A stretch of DNA of 55,136 nucleotides from NCBI GenBank assembly GCA_023300235.1, contig JALZWN010000006.1, positions 1 through 55,136 of the forward strand, in the 5' to 3' direction. Of this stretch, positions 8,530-16,892 are shown piece after piece. This DNA comes from Mariniblastus sp. Its GTDB lineage: Bacteria; Planctomycetota; Planctomycetia; Pirellulales; Pirellulaceae. The notes beneath the pieces were generated by a model. That model did not search any database. It saw only the letters and a program-made list of their open reading frames with translations, and was not told where the DNA came from. Both the position numbers and the translations under genes were made by a program. Position 1 is the first letter of the stretch; each line of letters opens with the position of its first letter.

Positions 8530-9452
8530 CGGGACATCAACCTTTTCAGTTTTGGCAACCAGCCGCTAAGTCGGAGCCAAGTTTTGATCCATTTTTCGTT
8601 GTACACCTCAACGCGAGGTACGCGATACACATCATCTTGCGGCCAGGAAAAATCACGCTGCTGGACCGCCAAGCCAAACTCGTAGCCAGCAGCAATGGAT
8701 TGCTCTACCACCCGGTCGTTAAAGCTACCGATGGGATAGGAAATCGTTTTCGGGAAGTGGCCTAGCTGTTCTTCAATTCGCATCGCCGAAACTGAAAGTT
8801 CTAAGCTTAATTCCTCCGAGTCTTCGATCGACGCCAGCATTGGATGCGAGACGCTGTGCGAACCGACTCGATGCCCCAGTTGAACCAGTTCGGCTAAATG
8901 ATTCCAGTCCATCATCAGCTTTGGCATTTTAACGTCATTCAGCATCGCTCCAACATGCTCGCAAACTTTTACTCGTTGCAGATTCGGTAACTGTTTGATC
9001 GCAGGTTTGAGTCGCTTGCAATAAGCGATACGAGCCTCTCGCGTTGGAAGCGAGGTCGCGTGGAATTCTGAGGACAGGAAATCGAATAGGACATCAATCT
9101 GCTCACGGTCCGTATTTAAGAACCGATAGTCCAGTTGATGCGTCCACGTCATCTGGTTGAAATCAATGCAATCGGTCACAACGTAAAACGAAGCCTTGCA
9201 ACCGTACTTCTCTAAAATTGGCAACGCATGCGTATAGTTATCCAGGTAACCATCATCGAAGCAGATGGTGGCAATTGACTGCCGAGCATGCTTGTCCGGA
9301 TCCGCCAGCAGGTCTTCGAGTAGGACGACCTTGAATTTGCGACTGATGTAGGCAATGCATTTCTCAAACAACTCAGGCGGCATTGGATCCCAGAGTTGTT
9401 CTCGTTCTGGGTTGACGCGGTGAAAAAGGAAATTTCGAATTATTGGTTGCAT
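8526..9452 (-). CDS. polysaccharide deacetylase (NodB/CE4 family)
   Basis: A 308-residue protein with the CE4 motifs: TICFDDGY (Asp66-Asp67, catalytic base and metal ligand) and the zinc-binding HSVSH in GSHSVSHPML. A later ISYPIGSFND corresponds to the YPYG/YPFG motif. It has no signal peptide, so it may act on a lipid-linked precursor in the cytoplasm. The reaction would be removal of N- or O-acetyl groups from sugars. Its stop overlaps the formyltransferase start, and its start overlaps the tail of a truncated glycosyltransferase frame by 13 bp, so a rearrangement joined this gene to the stub. Confidence 0.88.
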   Translation of the reverse strand: MQPIIRNFLFHRVNPEREQLWDPMPPELFEKCIAYISRKFKVVLLEDLLADPDKHARQSIATICFDDGYLDNYTHALPILEKYGCKASFYVVTDCIDFNQMTWTHQLDYRFLNTDREQIDVLFDFLSSEFHATSLPTREARIAYCKRLKPAIKQLPNLQRVKVCEHVGAMLNDVKMPKLMMDWNHLAELVQLGHRVGSHSVSHPMLASIEDSEELSLELSVSAMRIEEQLGHFPKTISYPIGSFNDRVVEQSIAAGYEFGLAVQQRDFSWPQDDVYRVPRVEVYNEKWIKTWLRLSGWLPKLKRLMSR

Positions 9453-9649
9453 GTGTGAAGCTGTGAAATAAAAGCTACAGTAGTTTTAGGGTCTGATCGA
9501 TATGGTTTTGAACTGAGTACCTTGACTTCTACTCCTCGCATGACCAAATCGTTGATTTGCTTGCTCGCTTGCAGTTCGGCTCCTGCGGTTACTAGCAACG
9601 GTAATATGAAGCAGATTTTTGGTTGGTTTTTATTCACAGTTTTGGGCAT
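9440..9649 (-). pseudogene. N-terminal stub of a GT4 glycosyltransferase
   Basis: From ATG 9649 the frame encodes 69 residues. KICFILPLLVTAGAELQASK, followed by a helix and MRGVEVKVL, is the classic first beta-alpha-beta unit of a GT4 enzyme, including the G-A-E loop. The similarity then stops and the frame ends at 9440, inside the deacetylase start. The remaining 300 or so residues, including the donor-binding domain, are absent. It is almost certainly a non-functional fragment left by a deletion or gene replacement in the polysaccharide locus. Confidence 0.65.
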
Positions 9650-9973
9650 CAGAAATTTATCAGTATGCCCGAAATTGTAAGAAGTTGAGAAGCGGCTGAG
9701 CAGGAAGGGGGTGGTTGTTCTGTCAAGTTTTTCGCTGTCCGGGGTGAATCTGTTTTGCAAATTAGGAAGACGCTTTAAGGGTTCCTCGCTAAAGCGTTGG
9801 GTCACCAGAACGCCCAGCTTCACTGGACAACGTCGCTAACTTCGTTAGATTGTTTTCGGTGCGTTATAGGGTGTTTCTTTTGTGGTGTAGTTGCTTCAAA
9901 AATAATCCATTGTTGCCGCCAATTTTAGAATCAATGTCGCGCTGCCTAACGAGTGGCTTCCTTAAGAGACAAA
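9650..9973. other. spacer with dispersed repeat between divergent transcripts
   Basis: No gene is seen. The stretch separates the minus-strand stub from the plus-strand glycosyltransferase. At 9779-9826 it carries a copy of a dispersed repeat also present at 31808-31853 (shared core CCTCGCTA, then GCCCAG). Promoters for both sides should be here but are not obvious. Confidence 0.5.
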
Positions 9974-11158
9974 ATGAAATCGAGAAAAATTCTGTACATC
10001 AGTTATGACGGCATGTGTGAGCCTTTGGGGCAATCGCAGGTGCTTTCTTATCTTTCTCGATTAGCTGAGAATTGGGATGTGGAGCTCTTAAGCTTTGAAA
10101 AACCAAGCGATATAAAAAATAGCGAGAAAGTGAAATTCGTAGATAGCCTATGTAAAGAAAAGGGCATCCGCTGGCATTATAGGGCTTATCATAAGTGGCC
10201 AAGTTTACTGGCCACTCTGTATGACGTTTTTGTGGCTTGGATTTGTGTGTTGAAGCTTGGGAGGTCTGGCCTGGCCTTGGTGCACTCGAGAAGCTATGTC
10301 CCCATGTTAATGGGGTTGCCATTGAAATGGTTTTATAAGACTCCGATTGTTTTTGATATGCGTGGCTTTTGGGCGGATGAAAAAGTCGATGCTGGAACGT
10401 GGAAAAAAGGACTTCTATATTCGTTGGTCAAGAAGCTCGAAAGCTATTTTGTAAATACGGCTGACCACATTATTTCGCTAACAGAAACGGCAGTGGATGA
10501 AATTTTGACATGGGAATCCGCTAGTAAGCTTAGCAAAGATAAGTTCAGTGTTGTTTCAACCTGTGTGGCGGCTGACAAATTTAAATGGGTGGAGGACTTT
10601 CCTGAACCGATATGTCTAGGCTGCGTTGGCGGAGTTCAGCTTTGGTACGATTTTCCAAGAGTCTTGGACTTGTACAATTTGCTGCTGAAGGTGCAGCCAG
10701 AAGCCAAGCTTCATATTGTGAACCAGTCGGAGCATGAATACATAAAAGAGTGTCTGAGTGATGCTGGTGTTTCAATGGAGAATGTTGTTCTTGAGTCTCG
10801 GGAGCACAGTGAAATGGCGGCGGTGTACGAGAATTTTAGTTTTGGTGTGTTCTTTATCCGTGACTACTATTCAAAAAAAGCATCTATGCCTACTAAGTTG
10901 GCAGAATTTATGGCTACGGGTACGCCTGTGATCACGGGCAAAGGCATTGGCGATGTGGATCGTTACATCGAAAATTACGATGCCGGTGTTTTGCTCGATC
11001 AGAAGGTCGATGAAGCTGGCGTGCAAGAAATTATCGGTTTACTCAGTGATACAGAAATTCGGCAGCGATGTAGAAATATGGTTGTTGAAGAATTTAGCTT
11101 GGACAAAGCCATTCAAAGTATCGATTCAATTTATAGCCACTTGGCAAGCCAAGATTGA
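9974..11158 (+). CDS. AT-rich glycosyltransferase (GT4-like), opposite orientation
   Basis: A 394-residue protein from ATG 9974, preceded by AAGAG; a GTG at 9953 would add seven residues. ILYISYDGMCEPLGQSQVL at the N-terminus, GFWADE, and the C-terminal ASMPTKLAEFMATGTPVITGKGIGD are features of GT-B glycosyltransferases of polysaccharide loci. The gene is the only plus-strand member inside the minus-strand gene block. Its base composition is visibly more A/T-rich, with Lys codon AAA and Lys/Asn-rich protein, than that of its neighbours. This suggests recent acquisition. Its end overlaps the end of asparagine synthetase by 28 bp (convergent). Confidence 0.82.
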   Translation: MKSRKILYISYDGMCEPLGQSQVLSYLSRLAENWDVELLSFEKPSDIKNSEKVKFVDSLCKEKGIRWHYRAYHKWPSLLATLYDVFVAWICVLKLGRSGLALVHSRSYVPMLMGLPLKWFYKTPIVFDMRGFWADEKVDAGTWKKGLLYSLVKKLESYFVNTADHIISLTETAVDEILTWESASKLSKDKFSVVSTCVAADKFKWVEDFPEPICLGCVGGVQLWYDFPRVLDLYNLLLKVQPEAKLHIVNQSEHEYIKECLSDAGVSMENVVLESREHSEMAAVYENFSFGVFFIRDYYSKKASMPTKLAEFMATGTPVITGKGIGDVDRYIENYDAGVLLDQKVDEAGVQEIIGLLSDTEIRQRCRNMVVEEFSLDKAIQSIDSIYSHLASQD

Positions 11159-12981
11159 AAAACAAGTAGATTCCATATTTGAAACTGCCAGTTTCTTTTG
11201 CCGGACATGTGCTCGTGCAAGTACTGATCTACAACTGCTGCGTTCAGGAATCCTTGAGATTTAATTGAAGAAGTAGACAACATATCGTGTGTCCATGATT
11301 TGAGTTCTCCTCGGAACCAACTATCGATTGGCACAGCGAATCCCTTCTTGGGAACATTTAACAAGTCGTCACCTAGGTATTTCTTGAGCATGTTTCTCAA
11401 GGGTTTTTTGGTAGATGAAGCGTCTATTTTGTAGTGAAGTGGCAATGTCTTGCAGAAGTTGTATAGATCAACATCTAAGTAGGGAGCTCTTGTTTCTAAA
11501 CTATGCGCCATGCTGGCCCGGTCTACTTTCACCAAAATGTCGTCAGGCAAGTAGTGGTTTTGATCGTGCACCATCATGTCTTGCGTGTTGCGAATTTCGT
11601 GGTTGAAGTCTAGTGCGGTGTCGTTCGTCAAGCCGGGCAAGTGTTGATTGCTGATGCTGATCTCAAAGGCCTCTGTCAAGTTGTCTGACGACATCAACTG
11701 AATCAACTTGTCGACTTTATTGGCGGCATAAGGGACAGGTAAGGCGTTTGCCAGGCCTGAGCGATTTAGGAGCTGGAGACCGCGTTGGCTCAGCGGCCTC
11801 ATTGCCTTAGGGATTTTGTGAATGCGCTGGAGGCTTTTTTCTAGCCACTTGTATCTGTTGTAGCCAGCAAAAACTTCATCTCCACCATCGCCAGAAAGTG
11901 CTACGGTCACATTTTTTCGCGTTAGTTTAGATAGGAGCAATGTCGGTATCTGAGATGAATCGGAAAATGGCTCGTCATAAATGTCAGCGATGTTCTGTGC
12001 TTGATCCAGTAAGTCTGAACTCGAACAAATGTATTCCGTGTGTTCGAGGCCTAGGTGCTGAGCGATTCTGTTGGCGATCGTGGATTCGTCGTAGTCTTTT
12101 TGAGAAAAGCCAATGGTAAAGCTTTTTACTCGTTGGGAAGATTGCTTCTGAAGCAAGGCGGCGATCAGGCTTGAATCGACGCCTGAAGAGAGCAAGACGC
12201 CCAAGGGAACATCGGCTACCGCTTGCCGACTTATCGATTGTTCTAAAAGTTCCTCAATTTTCAAGTTGGCTTCTGCTTCACTGTACTCTGTGTTTTCAGA
12301 GTAGCCTTTGTCGAAGTATTTTTTTTCAGTCCCTGCTTCGCCGCCTAGCGTAATGGCAATACTGTGCCCGGGCGATAGTTTATAGATGTCTTTGTAAATG
12401 CTCAAAGGAGACGGGATATAGTTGTATTTAAAATACATCGACGCCGCTGTCGGATTGATCTCTCGCTTGAAGGTCGGCAGAGCTGCGATCGCCTTGAGTT
12501 CTGAGCTGAATAGAAACGTTCCGTTGCTTTTGCCGTAGTAGAGTGGCTTCTCGCCAAAGGGGTCGCGGGCAAGGATGATTTGTTTTTCATTCTCTGAAAA
12601 ATAAGCAAAGGCGAACATTCCGCGAACATCGTTAAGCGTTTTTTCGACGCCAAATTTTTCAAGGTACTCCAAGAGAACTTCGGTGTCAGAGTGGCCTCTG
12701 AGTTGTACATCGAGACGGCCAGAGAGTTTCGGGTAATTGTAGATTTCGCCGTTCAGAACAATCGAGCTCAGCCCTGAATGAGATTGCATGGGCTGGTGTC
12801 CAGCCGCGCTAAGGTCAATGATAGAGAGCCGCCGATGTCCAAAGTACAATCGGTTCTCGTGGCTCCAAGTTCCCTCGTCATCGGGACCACGATGAGTCAG
12901 GGCATTGTTCATTGATTTTAAATCAATGAGTTTCTGCTGGTGTTCACCATGTGGTTGAATGAATCCGTTAATTCCACACAT
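11131..12981 (-). CDS. asnB: asparagine synthetase (glutamine-hydrolysing)
   Basis: A 616-residue two-domain enzyme. The N-terminus MCGINGF gives the Ntn nucleophile Cys2 of the glutaminase domain, which then shows LTHRGPDDEG, the HRRLSIID motif and LNGEIYN. The synthetase domain has the pyrophosphate loop LLSSGVDSSLIAALL and the ALSGDGGDEVFAGYNRY motif. In polysaccharide loci such enzymes (WbpS/AsnB type) often amidate uronic acids or supply amidotransfer to sugars rather than making free asparagine. That use is inferred from location. It follows the acyltransferase after a 218-bp gap. Confidence 0.93.
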   Translation of the reverse strand: MCGINGFIQPHGEHQQKLIDLKSMNNALTHRGPDDEGTWSHENRLYFGHRRLSIIDLSAAGHQPMQSHSGLSSIVLNGEIYNYPKLSGRLDVQLRGHSDTEVLLEYLEKFGVEKTLNDVRGMFAFAYFSENEKQIILARDPFGEKPLYYGKSNGTFLFSSELKAIAALPTFKREINPTAASMYFKYNYIPSPLSIYKDIYKLSPGHSIAITLGGEAGTEKKYFDKGYSENTEYSEAEANLKIEELLEQSISRQAVADVPLGVLLSSGVDSSLIAALLQKQSSQRVKSFTIGFSQKDYDESTIANRIAQHLGLEHTEYICSSSDLLDQAQNIADIYDEPFSDSSQIPTLLLSKLTRKNVTVALSGDGGDEVFAGYNRYKWLEKSLQRIHKIPKAMRPLSQRGLQLLNRSGLANALPVPYAANKVDKLIQLMSSDNLTEAFEISISNQHLPGLTNDTALDFNHEIRNTQDMMVHDQNHYLPDDILVKVDRASMAHSLETRAPYLDVDLYNFCKTLPLHYKIDASSTKKPLRNMLKKYLGDDLLNVPKKGFAVPIDSWFRGELKSWTHDMLSTSSIKSQGFLNAAVVDQYLHEHMSGKRNWQFQIWNLLVFQSWLAKWL

Positions 12982-13199
12982 CAGATAGGGCTCTTAGATT
13001 GGCGGTAAAGAAGCATTTGTTTTGAGGTTTTGAATTGGCTTCAGAGATAATTATCGAGTGCAAAACATCGGATGCACCTTGATCTTGGTTAAAAGTAAGC
13101 CTAGTTAATTGAGAAAGGGTGGAGTTGGCGTTGACTTTGGTTGTCGCGAAAAGGTAGCAGGAGTAGCAGCGAGCGGGCTAGTTTCTTTTCACCGAGTGC

Positions 13200-13775
13200 T
13201 TAAGACAAATTTTTGATTACAGACGCGGGGATCCCGCCGACAATCACACCACTTTTGAAATTTGAGTTGACGACGCATTGGGCGGCAACGATCGAGTCGT
13301 TGGCGATCGTAGAGCCGGCTAAGACGGTTGATTTTGCTCCAATCCAAACGTTGCGGCCAATCTTAATGGGGGCGATTTTCATTGGTTGTTCACGAAACGG
13401 AGCGTCGATCAACTTGGTGCCGTGATTTTGGTCGCGAATGGTAACGAACTCTCCAATTAAACAATCTTCGCCAATGTGAATGGCTTGGTTGGAGCAAATG
13501 ACCGTGCCCCAGCCAATGAACGAATTGTTTCCGATGACCAAAGACCCATACTTGGCAATGATCACGCAATTGTCTTTGATAGACGTACCATCGCCAATGT
13601 TAACTGAGCCTCCGTCGGTTACGCTGAATTTAACATTGTGTCCAATCATTACATTGCGGCCGATCTTGCAAGAAGGATACTTGAGACGAATAATCAAGCA
13701 ACGAATGTGTGATCTGGCTTTGTAGTTTAGCACCGAGAGTGCTCTGATTATTTTCGCGATTGCGTGGCGTATCAT
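13200..13775 (-). CDS. hexapeptide-repeat acyltransferase
   Basis: A 191-residue left-handed beta-helix protein. Imperfect hexapeptide repeats run through the centre (IGRNVMIGHNVKF, IGDGTSIKDNCVI, IGNNSFIGWGTVI, IGEDCLIGEFVTI). A loop with His (RDQNHGTKL) that usually holds the catalytic residue follows, then more repeats (IGRNVWIGAKSTVLAG). This is the arrangement of sugar O-acetyltransferases of the WbbJ/NodL/LacA type, using acetyl-CoA. Its start overlaps the stop of the damaged sulfotransferase by four bases (ATGA). It would add O-acetyl groups to the polysaccharide. Confidence 0.85.
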   Translation of the reverse strand: MIRHAIAKIIRALSVLNYKARSHIRCLIIRLKYPSCKIGRNVMIGHNVKFSVTDGGSVNIGDGTSIKDNCVIIAKYGSLVIGNNSFIGWGTVICSNQAIHIGEDCLIGEFVTIRDQNHGTKLIDAPFREQPMKIAPIKIGRNVWIGAKSTVLAGSTIANDSIVAAQCVVNSNFKSGVIVGGIPASVIKNLS

Positions 13776-14305
13776 TTTAACCTCCCGGCGGTGTCTGGAG
13801 CGATGGTGGCTAGTGGTCGCTGGTTGGCGTGCGGCCAGGCGTCGATTGAGTAACCTATAAACGACTCAAGTAACTGTCGGTTGGTTGCTAATTCTTGGCG
13901 GACCTGTTGGCGAACCGAGTTTGAAATTGGATTGTGAATTGGTTTTTCATATTCGTTAATCTGTCGTATCCTACTGGCAAGGCCAAGGCTCTCTAAACCC
14001 AATAGCTTTTTGGTAAACGAAGCTGCCGACAGTAACGAAGCGGGCGGGCTGGGAACGAGCCAGCGAGACCGATTTTTGCGTTTGGCATTGATTTTACGGA
14101 AGTCAGAATAGCCGTTGTTCGGAAGATCCAAGAGTCGCATCGCCGCGGCGTGTGTGGCCCAGCGAAAGTTGGGGAAGCCTGCACTAACGAAATGCGGTTC
14201 TTTCGTCTCGCTAAAGGTAATGTCTGAGTGTTGGCTCAGGTGCTCATGCCATGCAGTAGTACCGCATTTAGGCGCTCCGATGATAAAAAGATTGAGATGA
14301 TTCAT
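13772..14305 (-). pseudogene. sulfotransferase with large internal deletion
   Basis: A 177-residue frame. The start is a normal sulfotransferase N-terminus: LFIIGAPKCGTTAWHEHL (residues 6-23) holds the PAPS 5'-phosphosulfate loop, and KEPHFVSAGFP follows at about residues 35-45. After about residue 67 it jumps to sequence typical of the last third of the family (INAKRKNRSRWL ... LLESFIGYSIDAWP). The middle, about 130 residues with the 3'-phosphate-binding Arg/Ser segment, is missing compared with the usual 280-300 residues. The reading frame survives, so a short product could be made, but PAPS binding should be lost. The gene is tightly packed in the operon (1 bp after the flippase, ATGA overlap with the acyltransferase). 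Confidence 0.7.
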
Positions 14306-14306
14306 T

Positions 14307-15689
14307 TCAATTGGATTTTGCTGGGATTAAAAACGAGACAATATTGCCATCGATCCCCAGGATTCGCTTGGCAAACACAACCATCAGTAGGTTCCAAACG
14401 CCTACCGAAACCGCTGTTGCGATTGCAGCACCGTTAACTCCGTACCGAGGAATTAATAGGTAGTTCAGTAGGATGTTGCAAACTACGCTGGCCAACATAC
14501 CGATGCCGACAAAGCGTTCTTGGCGTGACATCGAAAGGATCGTACCCACTGGTCCTGAAGCGACGTTTAGTAATTGCCCGACAGCTAAGATGATCATTGG
14601 TAAGTAACTGTCAGAAAAATCAGGCCCAAAAATAGCCAGTACAATCGGCCCCAACACTATCAGCGCTGCCACGATCAACAGACTACCAAGGGTCGCAATG
14701 TTCGTTGCTTGGATCAGTGATTTCTGAAGTTCCTTGCTGCGGTTGGCATCGTATCGCTCTGCCACAAGCGGAGCAATCGCTTGGTTTAGCCCCAGCAGGG
14801 TAAAGTTGACAACCATCGCCATTTGCACTGCCACTGAATACAAGCCTACGCTCTTTATGTCTTGGAGTGCCCCCAGCATAAGCCGGTCGGTGCGTTGATT
14901 GATGGTCGAGATCCCCGCGATTACAACAAACGGCAAAGATCCAAGTAGCCAAGTTTTAGATGCTTTTAGGTAATCTAGGAGAAAGTTGGCTTCGGTTGTC
15001 GAGCTCAAGTTGGCTTGGTCGGCAGCCATTGTTTTGGCGTCTTGGCGGCGTGCGGCCAGCATGCAAAACACCATCGCAACAAAAGTCGTGACCACGTTGA
15101 TCAGCAAAGCCTTTGCTGGGTGGCCGGGTGTTGCAGACCACAACAACAAACCGATGGTTGTCATCTGCAAAATGGGGCGAATTAAATTCTCTGGGATCAG
15201 CGATTTGATGATCTGCTTATTTGCCCGAAAGCGACCACGATAAATCGCGATCATGCACAATAGCGGTATCATGATCGGTCCGACCATGAACGTGGGGCGT
15301 AAGCTTCGGTCTTCAAATTCTAACCAAGGGAGCAAGCAATAAATGCAAGCGACCGCGAGCAACGAAAAAGTCAGAATAAAACCACGCGAAAAGTTCCATA
15401 GTCGATTCGCGGTTTGGGAATCTTGGCGACCACGCGCAGCCGCTGTTTCGCGAACCAAGTAGTCCTCGAACCCAAAAATAACCAGAATGACGACCAGCAG
15501 CATCCAAGAAGTGACAAAGTTGTAGGCTCCCAGGCCTTCGGCACCGATCCAACGGGTCAACAACAGTGTCGTGGTAAATCCTGACGCTAGATAGAAAATC
15601 TGCAACAAAAATGTCCCCCCAGCGGTCTTGGCAATAAATTTGTCCAAGGCTTTTTTGGTGGGAATGGTATTGGGTTGGCCGTCAGTCAT
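14307..15689 (-). CDS. polysaccharide flippase (Wzx/oligosaccharide flippase family)
   Basis: A 460-residue membrane protein with about 12-14 hydrophobic segments, starting with GGTFLLQIFYLASGFTTTLL and the LLTRWIGAEGLGAYNF motif typical of the polysaccharide-transporter/MATE-like group. It would flip undecaprenyl-linked repeat units across the inner membrane. Together with the EpsG-like polymerase and the tyrosine autokinase it completes a Wzx/Wzy-type export pathway. It ends one base before the sulfotransferase start, so the two are co-transcribed. Confidence 0.9.
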   Translation of the reverse strand: MTDGQPNTIPTKKALDKFIAKTAGGTFLLQIFYLASGFTTTLLLTRWIGAEGLGAYNFVTSWMLLVVILVIFGFEDYLVRETAAARGRQDSQTANRLWNFSRGFILTFSLLAVACIYCLLPWLEFEDRSLRPTFMVGPIMIPLLCMIAIYRGRFRANKQIIKSLIPENLIRPILQMTTIGLLLWSATPGHPAKALLINVVTTFVAMVFCMLAARRQDAKTMAADQANLSSTTEANFLLDYLKASKTWLLGSLPFVVIAGISTINQRTDRLMLGALQDIKSVGLYSVAVQMAMVVNFTLLGLNQAIAPLVAERYDANRSKELQKSLIQATNIATLGSLLIVAALIVLGPIVLAIFGPDFSDSYLPMIILAVGQLLNVASGPVGTILSMSRQERFVGIGMLASVVCNILLNYLLIPRYGVNGAAIATAVSVGVWNLLMVVFAKRILGIDGNIVSFLIPAKSN

Positions 15690-15854
15690 GTTTGATTACT
15701 GTGGGGGGGGCGCCAAGCTATGTCGGCGATTTCATCGAATGAGATTCAGCTTAGCTAACATGGCGGATTTTGAAAGTGTCGCTATGGTTTCGGTTTGAAC
15801 GTAGGTGCCCTCGGAAGACAACGATGTTTCGCTGCGGTCGAGTGTCACGTTACT

Positions 15855-16892
15855 CTAGGATAAGCTAGAGAATAAACGATCGTACTTTGCCACCGCGGAA
15901 GCTGTGGAGTATTCCTGCACGACTCGCTTTCTCGCCTCGATTCCCATTTGAACTCTCTTGGTCTGGCTGGATAAAAGCAAATCCAAAGGCTCAAACCAAT
16001 CTTGCTCATTAGCGAACAAGCCATTGCTTTGGCCATCGATCACATCTCGATTCATTCCCACCGGTGAAGCGACAGCTGCACGCCCGACTGACATGTATTG
16101 GATCAGTTTAAAAGCACACTTTCCTCGAGTCCAAGCGGTGTCATCGAGTGGCATGATTCCGATGTCGAAAGACTGTAATGTTGCAACTTCTAGCGATGGA
16201 CTCCAACGAACAAAATCCGCATTCAGCCTTTGAAACAAATCGCGGTCTTCTCGATCACTACATATTACAAATTTGAAATCGTGCCGCTGCTTAAGTTCAG
16301 CCAGCGGCTTAATCAATTGGTTTAGATTGGTGAAATTTCCCGATGTCCCCATCCAACCAATAGTTGGTGGGCCGTCTGATGGGCTTTCCAAGGGACGGTA
16401 GATGTCTGTATCAACACATGAAGGGATCACCGTAATGGGGGCCAGGCCTTCGACCTGTTCCGCTAAAAAATCATTTCCTGCAATGACATGCCGGCATTTG
16501 GAAAAGACTCGTCGTAGGGACTGGCGGCGACGCTGGCAATCCTGTTGGCGTCGATTCAGATAGATTGCATCGTCAAAGTCAAACACGACACGTTGATTAC
16601 GCTTCAATAAAGCTAGTTCCGGCAAGCTCGAAAATGGAATTGCAAGACGTTGAAGTAACACTGGGCCATCGTGAGAAACGGTTGCGGTCTTCCAAGCACG
16701 CAGAAACCGGCAGGCCGACCGGTAAGCAAACTGAGTCCGTCGTCCCTTGATGCGTTGGTCAAGCTGCCCATAGCCATAGATTGAATCACTCTCCCAGCCA
16801 AGTTCATTTAATCCCGTCAGTATTTGATCCACCCGATACCTCGTCGACGGCACGAGGGAGCCATCACTAACTGCAACAATTTTTCTATTCAT
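15855..16892 (-). CDS. glycosyltransferase (GT4-like)
   Basis: A 345-residue GT-B-type protein. The N-terminal half includes SDGSLVPSTRYRVDQIL and VVFDFDDAIYLNRR; the C-terminal half has the nucleotide-sugar domain (TIGWMGTSGNFTNL near the middle). KLIQYMSVGRAAVASPVGMN stands in the place of the usual EX7E/acceptor region. This FDDAIY subgroup of glycosyltransferases is frequent in exopolysaccharide clusters. The start codon shares one base with the stop of the polymerase gene (TGATG), which indicates translational coupling. The donor and acceptor sugars cannot be told from sequence. Confidence 0.82.
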   Translation of the reverse strand: MNRKIVAVSDGSLVPSTRYRVDQILTGLNELGWESDSIYGYGQLDQRIKGRRTQFAYRSACRFLRAWKTATVSHDGPVLLQRLAIPFSSLPELALLKRNQRVVFDFDDAIYLNRRQQDCQRRRQSLRRVFSKCRHVIAGNDFLAEQVEGLAPITVIPSCVDTDIYRPLESPSDGPPTIGWMGTSGNFTNLNQLIKPLAELKQRHDFKFVICSDREDRDLFQRLNADFVRWSPSLEVATLQSFDIGIMPLDDTAWTRGKCAFKLIQYMSVGRAAVASPVGMNRDVIDGQSNGLFANEQDWFEPLDLLLSSQTKRVQMGIEARKRVVQEYSTASAVAKYDRLFSSLS

